From a bacterium (lineage in GTDB: Bacteria > UBP6 > JAFGXH01), in contig JAMOQH010000178.1 of the NCBI GenBank assembly GCA_027064085.1, positions 1-27,413 of the forward strand: 27,413 bases of DNA, written 5' to 3'. Shown here piece after piece: positions 7,977 to 16,378 of this stretch. The position numbers and the translations under genes are program-made. The notes below the pieces were generated by a model, which saw only the letters and a list, made by a program, of their open reading frames with translations, had not been told where the DNA came from and ran no database searches. How positions within the stretch are numbered: position 1 is the stretch's first letter; every line of letters begins with the position of its first letter.

Positions 7977-10094
7977 ATAACAATTATAGATATTTCACTA
8001 ACATTATTTGCAATAAGCCTTCTTTTTATGATTTTAAATCAATTTATTATTATCCAAAAAATAAATATAAAATATAATAATTTAAAAAATAATTTTGACA
8101 AGCAAAATCAAAAATTAAATAAAAATATTAGTAAAAATCTTGATATAAAAAACTTAGAAAATGATTTTGAAGCATTAAAAACAGAAAATAATATTTTACA
8201 AAAAAATCTAACTAAATATAAACTCATAGTTGAAAACATGCTTGAATCAGCTATTCTTCTAAATTCAGATAATGAAATTATTTATTACAATAAAAAAACA
8301 GAAAAAATGTTTAAATACTCAAGCGGTGAATTAAATAATAAAAACATAAAAGAGTTAATTCATAAAGATGATTATGATATTTTTGAAAGATATAATGACT
8401 CTAAATATTCAATACCTTATAACATTATGGGAGTAAAAAAAGATAAGTCCAATATCTCAATACAATTTTTAAGAGTTAGAAATGCATACAAAATAGATAA
8501 TGATATTAACCTTGATTTAGTTATCATAAGAGATATTACTAAATATATGGAAATAAAAAATAAACAACAAGAAGAAAATGATAAATTAAATAACATACTA
8601 AACCACATTAATATTGGAGTAATAGTAATTGATAAAAATAATAAAATAGAATTATTAAATCCTACTGCTCAGAAAATGATAAACATGAGAAACCCGTTAA
8701 GAAAAAAAGTAAATACTCTTTTTATGCTAAGAGATAGCCATACAAATAGCCCTTTTGAAATTAAAATACCGGAATACACAAACAATAAAAGTGAATTTAT
8801 TCAAAATAAATCTTTAATTCTAGAAAATGAAAGTCTAAAAAAAATAAAAGTACTGTATAATATATCTCCAATAATCGCAAATGATTCGGTAAAAATAAAA
8901 GGAGCGGTGATAGTTCTTCAAGATATAACCTACAAAGAAAGAATAGAAGAAGATCTTGCAAAACAAGAAAAGCTTAAGTCTATTGGAATTCTTGCGGGGG
9001 GAATAGCACATGATTTTAATAATTTTCTAACTTCTATACTAGGTAATATTATGCTAGCTAAAGAGGCGAATAATATCAATGAATTAAAAGCCCTACTACA
9101 AGAATCAGAAAATGCAATAAACAGAGCTAGCTCATTAACAAAACAATTAATGACATTTTCAAAGGGAGACACATCTAAAAGAGAGATCGTTGAAAATTTA
9201 GATCAATTAGTAAATGAGTATATTTCCTTTGCCCTAAGAGGCTCCAATATTAAAATAAACTATAAAAAAACACAAGATAAAATATGGAATTGCCAAATAG
9301 ATAAAAATCAAATTTCTCAAGTAATTCATAATACTATTATAAATGCTAAACAAGCTATGCCTTATGGTGGAGAAATTTTTTATAAAATAGAAAATTTTGA
9401 ATTTCTAGAAAATCAATTTTTTCTAGAACATAAAATGATTACAGGAAAATACATTAAGATTACAATAAGAGATACAGGAGTAGGTATAAAAAAAGAAAAT
9501 TTAAAAAATATTTTTGATCCATATTTTACAACAAAGCCAACAGGAACAGGCTTAGGACTAGCTATTTCATATTCAATTATAAAAAAACATGGTGGCAGAA
9601 TTATTATTCAATCAGAAGAGAAAAAAGGCACTAAAATAATAATATTTTTACCTGCAACAACTGAAAAGATAAAATCTGAAAAGCCACAAATAATAAATAC
9701 TGATATTCAAAATAAAATTTTAACAATCTTAATTATGGATGATGAAGAGATGGTACTGAAAATACTATCTAAAATCATAGAAAAAGAAGGACATACAGTC
9801 ATTCTAACCAAAACAGGAGAAGAAGCATATTCTATATATAACGAATATTTACTCTTAAATAAAAAGATTGATTTAGTTATTACAGACTTAACAATTCCAA
9901 ATGGAATGGGTGGTGAAGTATTGGCTCAAAAAATATTACAACTGGATAATAGTGCAAAACTTATTGTATCAAGTGGATACTATAATTCTCCAATAATATC
10001 TAACTATAAAGATTATGGTTTTAAAGCTTCATTAGAAAAGCCATATAAAATAAAAGAAGTTAAAGAAGCCATAATAAAAGCTACTTTTTTTTAG
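7977..10094 (+). CDS. Hybrid sensor histidine kinase with two PAS domains and a C-terminal receiver; probable ATA start
   Basis: From the first ATG (8028) the protein is 688 residues, but the frame is open further 5' and encodes TIIDISLTLFAISLLFMILN, a membrane anchor, directly behind GGGGAGG. I place the start at ATA 7977 (705 residues); ATT 7983 is the alternative. Counting from 8028: coiled coil 20-65, PAS 65-175, second PAS 185-300, HisKA with GILAGGIAHDFNN (His328), HATPase with N-box Asn439, RDTGVGI (Asp482), FDPYFTTK and GTGLGLAIS, then a receiver (563-685) with DD571-572, phosphoacceptor Asp620 (VITDLTIP) and Lys671. All catalytic residues are present. There is no DNA-binding output, so the signal must leave by phosphorelay to a protein elsewhere. 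The PAS ligand is unknown. The 3' end overlaps the convergent transpeptidase gene by 14 bp. Confidence 0.88.
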   Translation: MTIIDISLTLFAISLLFMILNQFIIIQKINIKYNNLKNNFDKQNQKLNKNISKNLDIKNLENDFEALKTENNILQKNLTKYKLIVENMLESAILLNSDNEIIYYNKKTEKMFKYSSGELNNKNIKELIHKDDYDIFERYNDSKYSIPYNIMGVKKDKSNISIQFLRVRNAYKIDNDINLDLVIIRDITKYMEIKNKQQEENDKLNNILNHINIGVIVIDKNNKIELLNPTAQKMINMRNPLRKKVNTLFMLRDSHTNSPFEIKIPEYTNNKSEFIQNKSLILENESLKKIKVLYNISPIIANDSVKIKGAVIVLQDITYKERIEEDLAKQEKLKSIGILAGGIAHDFNNFLTSILGNIMLAKEANNINELKALLQESENAINRASSLTKQLMTFSKGDTSKREIVENLDQLVNEYISFALRGSNIKINYKKTQDKIWNCQIDKNQISQVIHNTIINAKQAMPYGGEIFYKIENFEFLENQFFLEHKMITGKYIKITIRDTGVGIKKENLKNIFDPYFTTKPTGTGLGLAISYSIIKKHGGRIIIQSEEKKGTKIIIFLPATTEKIKSEKPQIINTDIQNKILTILIMDDEEMVLKILSKIIEKEGHTVILTKTGEEAYSIYNEYLLLNKKIDLVITDLTIPNGMGGEVLAQKILQLDNSAKLIVSSGYYNSPIISNYKDYGFKASLEKPYKIKEVKEAIIKATFF

Positions 10095-10941
10095 AAATTT
10101 CATATAAATATATTATATCAGAAGCAACCTTTGCCGCTGTTGCACCAATATTATTTTTAATATTCACAATAATTGCATATGGTTTATCTACTGTAAATCC
10201 AATAAAAACCCCATTTAATTTTTTATTTTTGTCTTTGGCCGTTCCTGTTTTTCCAGAAAATCCATAATTTTTAAAGAAAACTCCTTTTGCTGTTCCTTCT
10301 TTAACAACTTTTGACATTAATTTTCTTATCTTGTTAATTATATTAATTTCTTTTACTGAATATAATTTATCTTTTGTTTTAATATCCACAACTAGCCCCC
10401 TATTTGCGAATATAGATAATAATTTAGATAATTCATAAAAATTAGCATTAATTATTGGTAAATTGCCTGCGAGTATTAATTTTTTTTCTCTTTTTTTAAG
10501 ATTATAAGAATCAAAAGCTATATTTAAACCTAAATATTTTGAAGTTTTTTTTAAAGAATTTAAATCTACATTTAACGAATAATAAAATTTATTACATGAA
10601 TGAATGAATGCACTTTCAATATTAACTTTACCATGTCCTTTTTTATACCAACAAAATAAATCATCATTATTATTTAAATTATTACAATTATATGTATAAA
10701 GCTTACTATTTTTTTTATAAAATAGAAATGTTGTAATTATTTTAAAAACACTCCCAATTGGTATTTTTCTTTCATACATGTAAGAATGATACTCAAATAA
10801 CATTACTCCCGTTCTATAATTGAACATCATTATTGAATCTTCTTTCTTTAACCAATGTTTTAAATATTTATTTAAGTTTATATTATTAGAATATAAAGCA
10901 CTAGTAACGATAAAAAATACTAATAGAAGTTTAATCCTCAT
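10081..10941 (-). CDS. PBP2-like transpeptidase domain protein (short penicillin-binding protein)
   Basis: 286 residues from the ATG at 10941. A longer reading from TTG at 10962 is possible, but the ATG gives a clean signal peptide (MRIKLLLVFFIVTSALYS). All three penicillin-binding motifs are present: Ser64-V-F-Lys67, SCN at 115-117, and KTG at 231-233. The spacing Cys86, Cys97-W, GHGKV, SCNKFYYSL resembles the catalytic domain of PBP2 (MrdA) and related class B enzymes. The N-terminal dimerisation and pedestal region is absent, so this is a stand-alone catalytic domain exported to the periplasm, about half the usual length. Its start overlaps the stop of the upstream barrel-like gene by 11 bases, implying coupled translation in an operon headed by the PEGA kinase. 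It may be a specialised crosslinking enzyme or a beta-lactam-binding sensor. Confidence 0.8.
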   Translation of the reverse strand: MRIKLLLVFFIVTSALYSNNINLNKYLKHWLKKEDSIMMFNYRTGVMLFEYHSYMYERKIPIGSVFKIITTFLFYKKNSKLYTYNCNNLNNNDDLFCWYKKGHGKVNIESAFIHSCNKFYYSLNVDLNSLKKTSKYLGLNIAFDSYNLKKREKKLILAGNLPIINANFYELSKLLSIFANRGLVVDIKTKDKLYSVKEINIINKIRKLMSKVVKEGTAKGVFFKNYGFSGKTGTAKDKNKKLNGVFIGFTVDKPYAIIVNIKNNIGATAAKVASDIIYLYEISKKK

Positions 10942-11503
10942 AAAAATCAAACGATAAAACAATTGTAATAATAGATGATAAGAACCTATCTCTTCTTTTA
11001 TTCATAAAGTTGCTATAGCCGATATCATACATTAATTTCAATCCTAATCTAAAAGTTTCAGAAACATTATAAGCCACTCCAGTACCAAAATTTATACCAG
11101 TAAAAAAGATTAGATTATTTTCATTATTCTCATTCCACAAAGAAATAATATCTAAAGTTATTCCTAAAAAAGCCTCTGGAATCATATTAAAAAAACCATC
11201 TAAATACCTATACTTAATACCAGGAATGATACCAGTTAATATATTTTTATAAGATAAACCTGAAGAATCTTGAAATAATAAATTTTTACTTACCCCAAGT
11301 TGAGATTTAAATGAGAAATAATAATTACCAAAATAGTATAAATAATTATGAGAAAGATATAAAAAGTATTCATCTTTAATTTCATTATTATTGACAAAAA
11401 CCACTTCTCCAAAAGAGTATTCAATTTCAGAAGAGCCATCATCTAAAGAATATAAATTATTTACTAATAAAATAAAAGTCAGTAATATAATTATTCGTTT
11501 CAC
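10931..11503 (-). CDS. Small exported barrel-like outer-membrane protein, unknown function
   Basis: 190 residues starting at GTG (11503), four bases after the kinase stop. It has a signal peptide (MKRIIILLTFILLVNNLYS) and then strand-rich sequence with many Tyr, Phe and Gly residues, such as IPGIKYRYLDGFF and LIFFTGINFGTGVAYN. The end SSIITIVLSFDFYED looks like a last barrel strand. This fits a small eight-strand-type outer-membrane barrel, but I recognise no specific family. There is no clear ribosome site, so translation is probably coupled to the kinase gene. Its stop region contains the start of the transpeptidase gene. The position between a PEGA kinase and a transpeptidase suggests an envelope role. 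Confidence 0.65.
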   Translation of the reverse strand: MKRIIILLTFILLVNNLYSLDDGSSEIEYSFGEVVFVNNNEIKDEYFLYLSHNYLYYFGNYYFSFKSQLGVSKNLLFQDSSGLSYKNILTGIIPGIKYRYLDGFFNMIPEAFLGITLDIISLWNENNENNLIFFTGINFGTGVAYNVSETFRLGLKLMYDIGYSNFMNKRRDRFLSSIITIVLSFDFYED

Positions 11504-11507
11504 TATA

Positions 11508-13916
11508 CTATTTTTTAAAATCTTTCATTATAAGAGTAGTCCTTCCAGGTTTTATTTTTATAGTTTTACTAAATGAAGGGTATTTAGGGTTTTTAAGAAC
11601 TATATTATAAGTTCCTTCATATAACACTTTAGGAGGAATAGGAGTTTGTCCTATCTTCTTTCCATTAACATAAATATTTGCCCAAGGCTTAACGGATAAA
11701 GATAACTTTCCTTTTTTAAGCATTATTGTTTTTGTTAATTCTTTATTAGATTCAATTTTAATAGATGTTTTATAGTTTATCATTTTGGGTTTAGATACTA
11801 ATTTAATTCTATGAGTTCCTGGTGCTAAGAAGGTAGAAATAGAACCTTCTCCTTCCTTTTTACCATCAATATAAATAGATAGATTTTTTAATGTCATTAT
11901 ATTTAATTTCCCAGGCTTATTGGATCTTTTAATTTTTTTAACCTTTTTAACTTTCACAAGATTAACTTCAATACTTTCTCTTGCTCCTCTTTTTAATGTT
12001 TTCATAACCTTATATGATTTGTAGCCACTTCTTTTTACAAGAATCTCAACACTTTTATCATAAGGAATTTCATAATCATTAATTGGTAATTTAACATTTT
12101 TTTTATCAATAGTTATATTAGCATCACTTGGTTTTACTGCAAGTGAAATAAATGCAGTTTTCGCAGATCCAACTTTATATAGTTTTTTATATAGTTTTTT
12201 AAATTTATTTTTTTCAACTTCAAATTCAAACGAAGAGGAATCATAACCACTTAAATCAAGAACAATACTATGCTTACCTACTTCTACCCCTTCTATTGTA
12301 GTAGGAGTCACTCTATCGAGCTTTTTACTATCAAGATATATGGTTGCTCCTTTAGGCTCTGAAAACACTTTAATTATTCCAACATTACTTTCAGATTTTT
12401 TCAATTCAATTTCTACATTTTGAGTTTTCTTATTTTTTAACCTAATCTCTTTGACACCATCCTCAAAACCAGTCTTCTTTACTTTAATAATAATAAGTTC
12501 ATTTAAGGGTAAACCTTTAATAATTGTAGGAGTTAATCCTTTATATCTTTCTCCATTTACTAGTATGTATGCACTTGAAGGTTTTGACTTCAGATAAATA
12601 GAACTTGTAACTTTTTTAACTTTAACAATCTTTTTATTATTCTTCCTATTATTGTCAAGATATTTATATCCAAGAAACCCTCCAATTCCTAGTATTGCAA
12701 TAATAGTAAGAAAGATTAAGTATTTCGTTGAATTACTATTACCAATGTTAGTAATAGGGGTTTGTGCTGAAAAAACACCACTTTGAGAATGATAACTAGC
12801 ACTAGTTGCAGAAGTACCAATTTTACTCCATGAAGAAAGCGAAGTATTACTTCCATTATTCATATTAAAAGAAGAAAACCCCGTGTCCAATTGCCCTAAT
12901 CCATTGTTACTAGAAATATCATCAATATCATCGATAGAAAGCTCTTTTTGTTCTTCATCAATTTTTTGTTCAAGAGCTTGTAGATTAACAATTTCTTCCT
13001 TGAAGGTTTCTTGCATGAACTCAGCAACCCTTGTTGTTGAAGATACTATTCTGTTATTCGCTAAATAATCTTCTATATCATGCTGGAACTCTCTAGCACT
13101 ACTATATCGTTTATCAACATCTTTAGATAAAGCTTTCATAACAATTACTTCTAATTCATCAGTAATATCTTCATTAAATTCTTTAGGTGAAGGAATTTCT
13201 TCATAAACCAATTTTTTTAATGTATCTAATTGACTAGCAGCCTTAAATAACCTATGATTAGTTAACATTTCAAAAAGTAAAATACCTACAGAAAAGATAT
13301 CTGAACGATTATCTAATTTTTGTCCTTTAGCCTGCTCAGGAGACATATAAGCATATTTTCCTTTTAATACACCTGCTTCTGTTTCATTTGACTGAGTTGT
13401 TGCTTTTGCAATACCAAAATCTAACAACTTAACATTTCCCTCATAAGAAACCATTACATTCTGAGGAGAAATATCTCTATGAATAATACCTAGTGGTTTT
13501 CCTGTTGCATCTTTCTTTTTATGTGCATAATCTAAAGCTTCACAAACAGATGAAATAATATGCAAAGTGTGTTGTTGAGGAACTAATTTTGATTGTTTGG
13601 AAACCTTTCTAAGAATTGTTCTTAAGTCTTCTCCTGGAATATATTCCATTGCAATATAGTAATTTCTTTCTTGTTTACCTAAATCATATATTCTTACGAT
13701 ATTTGGATGATCTAATTTAGCTGCTAATCTAGCCTCATCAAGAAACATTGTAATAAATTCTTCATTATCCAGATATTGGTTTAAAATTTTCTTTACAACT
13801 AATAATTTTTCAAAACCTTCTAAACCAATTTGCTTTGACAAGTAAATCTCTGCCATCCCACCTGTCGCAATATGCCTTAATAGGTAATATCTTCCAAACT
13901 TATACCATTTTGCCAT
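11508..13916 (-). CDS. Transmembrane Ser/Thr protein kinase with C-terminal PEGA repeats
   Basis: 802 residues. The kinase domain (about 8-285) is complete: glycine loop ATGGMAE (17-23), Lys42 in VVKK, Glu61 in helix C, catalytic loop HRDISPQN (146-153), DFG (166-168) and SPE (192-194). The HRDISPQN form is typical of deltaproteobacterial Pkn kinases. A Ser/Asn-rich linker (330-395) leads to one membrane helix (399-417) and then about five PEGA-type repeats (435-800), with signatures such as PSSAYILVNGERYKGLTPT and VKPWANIYVNGKKIGQTPI. PEGA domains are small beta folds thought to contact the cell wall or surface layer. They stand where Gram-positive PknB has PASTA domains, so this may be a periplasmic wall sensor. 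AGGGG precedes the ATG and a good promoter lies upstream. It heads an operon with a barrel-like protein and a transpeptidase. No cognate phosphatase is in the window. Confidence 0.92.
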   Translation of the reverse strand: MAKWYKFGRYYLLRHIATGGMAEIYLSKQIGLEGFEKLLVVKKILNQYLDNEEFITMFLDEARLAAKLDHPNIVRIYDLGKQERNYYIAMEYIPGEDLRTILRKVSKQSKLVPQQHTLHIISSVCEALDYAHKKKDATGKPLGIIHRDISPQNVMVSYEGNVKLLDFGIAKATTQSNETEAGVLKGKYAYMSPEQAKGQKLDNRSDIFSVGILLFEMLTNHRLFKAASQLDTLKKLVYEEIPSPKEFNEDITDELEVIVMKALSKDVDKRYSSAREFQHDIEDYLANNRIVSSTTRVAEFMQETFKEEIVNLQALEQKIDEEQKELSIDDIDDISSNNGLGQLDTGFSSFNMNNGSNTSLSSWSKIGTSATSASYHSQSGVFSAQTPITNIGNSNSTKYLIFLTIIAILGIGGFLGYKYLDNNRKNNKKIVKVKKVTSSIYLKSKPSSAYILVNGERYKGLTPTIIKGLPLNELIIIKVKKTGFEDGVKEIRLKNKKTQNVEIELKKSESNVGIIKVFSEPKGATIYLDSKKLDRVTPTTIEGVEVGKHSIVLDLSGYDSSSFEFEVEKNKFKKLYKKLYKVGSAKTAFISLAVKPSDANITIDKKNVKLPINDYEIPYDKSVEILVKRSGYKSYKVMKTLKRGARESIEVNLVKVKKVKKIKRSNKPGKLNIMTLKNLSIYIDGKKEGEGSISTFLAPGTHRIKLVSKPKMINYKTSIKIESNKELTKTIMLKKGKLSLSVKPWANIYVNGKKIGQTPIPPKVLYEGTYNIVLKNPKYPSFSKTIKIKPGRTTLIMKDFKK

Positions 13917-13947
13917 TAAAAGCCCCTAAAGTAATCTCAAGATATCA

Positions 13948-13977
13948 ATAATAGAATAATTTAGTAAGCATTGTCAA
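13948..13977 (-). promoter_or_regulatory. Promoter of the kinase/barrel/transpeptidase operon
   Basis: On the minus strand a perfect -35 TTGACA (13977-13972), an 18-bp spacer and TATTAT (13953-13948, five of six to consensus). The expected start near 13941 is about 25 bases before the ATG at 13916. It is divergent from the dacB promoter. Confidence 0.65.
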
Positions 13978-13997
13978 TAATTTTTAAAATATAGTAA

Positions 13998-14026
13998 TTG
14001 ATATTTTAGTTTTTTTTTGATAACAT
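13998..14026 (+). promoter_or_regulatory. Promoter of the dacB-glnN gene group
   Basis: TTGATA (13998-14003), a 17-bp spacer containing a run of nine T (14010-14018), and TAACAT (14021-14026). The expected start near 14033 is followed by AGGTGG and the TTG start codon. Slippage in the T run would change spacer length. Confidence 0.5.
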
Positions 14027-14051
14027 AAGCTGTTTTTAAAGGTGGTATTTT

Positions 14052-15713
14052 TTGATTTATAACATAATTATTGTTTTTCTACTTATTCCTTTTGTATTGT
14101 TTTCCAATATTACAAAATCTCAAACCCAAATAAATAAAAAAATAAATAAAACAATAGAAGAAAAAATAAAAAAGAAACGAATAGAAAAAACCAAAGAAGC
14201 TGATGAGATAAATACTAAGAATAAGATAGTAACTTCTCAGAAAGAAATAAATAAATCTCCTGATATAACCAACTCTAATACAGATGGAGAAAAAACATAT
14301 AAAAACTTAACAGAATTAATAATAGATATATTCTCTAATATTGACTTTAATGATAGTAAAATATCTTTTACCCTCTTAGATGATAAGTCTAAAGAATTAA
14401 TATCCGTAAACAAAGACTTAAAACTTAATCCAGCGAGTGTCTCTAAATTAATAGTATCTTTAGCTGCAATAAAATATCTTGGCTTAAATTATAAATTTAA
14501 AACAAACTTTTATATAGACAATGAAATAGATAAAGATGGTATCTTAGACGGTAATTTAATTGTTAAAGGTTTTGGTGACCCAAATTTACTAAGTGAAGAC
14601 ATATATAAAATAATTAACTTTTTAAAAATAATTGGACTTAAAGAAATAAAAGGAAATATCATCATCGATTTAAGTTTTTTTGATAAAAAATACTCCATAT
14701 ATAAAATGAAAAAAGAAGATGAATCTAGGGCTTATGCTGCCTTTAATAATGCTCTACCATTAAATTATAATTCGTTTAAATTTATAATAAAGCCATATAT
14801 TGATGAAGAAAATGAAAATAATAACAAAATAGATATAAATATCTCTTATCCTGCATCCATGTTAATCAAATTAAAAAATAAACTTGTTTTATCTAAATGG
14901 TATAGCCGAATAAAAGCTAAAACATCAAAATCAAGATATCATAATACAGAACTTGAATTAACAGGACGAATTAATAAAAAAATAAACCTATTACTTCTTT
15001 ATAGAAGAATTCAAAATCCTGATTACTACTTTGGAAAAATATTTTTTAAAATGCTTAGATACTCAAAAATAAAAGTTAGAGGAAAATTAAGAATAAAATA
15101 TAAAAATCAAATTAAGCACAACAAAAATGTTAAGTTATTATATAGTTACCATACTAAATATTTACTTGATACCCTTATTGTCATGAATAGATATAGCAAT
15201 AACTTTATAGCAGAACAACTTTTAAAAATTATTGGTGCTAAATTTAGCAAAACTGAAGAATCAGAAGGAATTGGTTCTTGGGAAAATGGTATAAAAGCAG
15301 TAAAAGAAATGCTAAAAATTGATATTAAAATTGCTCCAAATACATATCAATATACTAACGCATCTGGCTTAAATGATGCAAACTTATTTTCTTCTTCTCA
15401 AATAGCTAAAATATTATATTTTGTTAAAAATAATTTTGATTATAAATGGTATTTACTTTCAACATTGCCTAAAATTGGAATTAGCGGAACTCTTAAAAGA
15501 TATTGCTTATCTGAAAATTGTAGGGGTGCTGTTATTGCTAAAACAGGCTCATTAAGAACAACAGTTGCATTAGCTGGTTTTATCAATATCTCAAATAAAT
15601 TACATACATTTTCATTATTGATAAACTTTGATAGTTCAAAAGAAAAATTTAGAAAATTATTAAAACAAGCAAAAAACTTAATTACAAACTTAACATCATT
15701 AGAAAATTTATAA
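14052..15713 (+). CDS. dacB: D-alanyl-D-alanine carboxypeptidase/endopeptidase, PBP4 type (peptidase S13)
   Basis: 553 residues. It starts at TTG with AGGTGG six bases before, and no in-frame ATG keeps the signal peptide (MIYNIIIVFLLIPFVLFSN). A Lys/Glu-rich linker (25-85) follows, then the S13 domain with SxxK at Ser129-Lys132 (NPASVSKL), SxN at 382-384 (YSNNFIAEQLL), the NASGLNDAN stretch at 436-444, and KTG at 497-499 (AKTGSLRT). The enzyme works in the periplasm, trimming the terminal D-Ala of peptidoglycan stem peptides and cutting DD-crosslinks. The length is slightly above E. coli DacB, mainly because of the linker. It is the first gene of a rightward group and lies back to back with the PEGA kinase operon that carries a second penicillin-binding domain, so both wall functions share one regulatory gap. 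Confidence 0.9.
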   Translation: MIYNIIIVFLLIPFVLFSNITKSQTQINKKINKTIEEKIKKKRIEKTKEADEINTKNKIVTSQKEINKSPDITNSNTDGEKTYKNLTELIIDIFSNIDFNDSKISFTLLDDKSKELISVNKDLKLNPASVSKLIVSLAAIKYLGLNYKFKTNFYIDNEIDKDGILDGNLIVKGFGDPNLLSEDIYKIINFLKIIGLKEIKGNIIIDLSFFDKKYSIYKMKKEDESRAYAAFNNALPLNYNSFKFIIKPYIDEENENNNKIDINISYPASMLIKLKNKLVLSKWYSRIKAKTSKSRYHNTELELTGRINKKINLLLLYRRIQNPDYYFGKIFFKMLRYSKIKVRGKLRIKYKNQIKHNKNVKLLYSYHTKYLLDTLIVMNRYSNNFIAEQLLKIIGAKFSKTEESEGIGSWENGIKAVKEMLKIDIKIAPNTYQYTNASGLNDANLFSSSQIAKILYFVKNNFDYKWYLLSTLPKIGISGTLKRYCLSENCRGAVIAKTGSLRTTVALAGFINISNKLHTFSLLINFDSSKEKFRKLLKQAKNLITNLTSLENL

Positions 15714-15725
15714 AGAGGATTCTAT

Positions 15726-16355
15726 ATGGAAATGATTATTATACTTATTTTATCTGAAATTTTGGCTGCTTTTTTATCTTTTTATGACATGAGTGAGGGC
15801 AATATTCTATCAAATATACTTACATTTATCATTCTTGGTGGTTTAGGTTCAATAATAATAACAATGCGATTACATGATTTTTTACTGTATAGAGCTACAA
15901 CTAAAAGACAATATAAAAAAGCTATAAGAATGTATAAAAATAAATTTAAAATATCTCCAAACTCTAAAAGTAGAAATGGTATTTTATTAAATCTAGTTCC
16001 TTTATATTTTATGGTAGAAGATATAGATAATGCAACTAAAAACATCAAAGAAGTTGACTTTCTAACACTAAAGAAACCTATACTAAAATCATATTATCAA
16101 TTATTGATGGCATATTCTAAATATTTAGAAGGAGATTTTGAAAAAATTGAAGATTACTTAGAATCTGCAGTAAGCTATGAACCTTTGGCAAAAACAGTAT
16201 CAGAGTTATTAAAACTAGCAATTTCGCTAAAAAAAGAGCCAAATATTAATATTACAGAAAAATTTAAAAGCTTGCCAAGTGATTTAGATGAATATTATTT
16301 TGAACCATTTGATAAGTTATATATAGAAATTAAAAAAAAATTAAAAATTAGTTAA
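15726..16355 (+). CDS. Small membrane protein with TPR-like repeats, unknown function
   Basis: 209 residues. Two hydrophobic helices (about 3-20 and 28-46) are separated by a short polar loop (DMSEGN). The remainder is helical and TPR-like: RQYKKAIRMYKNKFKISPNSKS near 60, then helix pairs such as SYYQLLMAYSKYLEGDFEKIEDYLESAVSYEP near 125. Such proteins usually act as membrane-bound interaction platforms. The ATG follows GAGGA and lies 12 bases after the dacB stop; the next gene, glutamine synthetase, starts 23 bases after this stop, so the three are probably cotranscribed. I do not recognise a named family. Confidence 0.7.
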   Translation: MEMIIILILSEILAAFLSFYDMSEGNILSNILTFIILGGLGSIIITMRLHDFLLYRATTKRQYKKAIRMYKNKFKISPNSKSRNGILLNLVPLYFMVEDIDNATKNIKEVDFLTLKKPILKSYYQLLMAYSKYLEGDFEKIEDYLESAVSYEPLAKTVSELLKLAISLKKEPNINITEKFKSLPSDLDEYYFEPFDKLYIEIKKKLKIS

Positions 16356-16378
16356 AATGACCTTTAAAGGGAGATAGT

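Noticed and set aside
8028-8030. ATG as start of the PAS hybrid kinase
   Set aside because: No ribosome site, and it would cut the membrane anchor; the GGGGAGG site at 7965 favours a start at 7977.
10942-10962. TTG at 10962 as start of the transpeptidase
   Set aside because: It adds seven residues before a normal signal peptide and enlarges the overlap with the upstream gene; ATG at 10941 is better.
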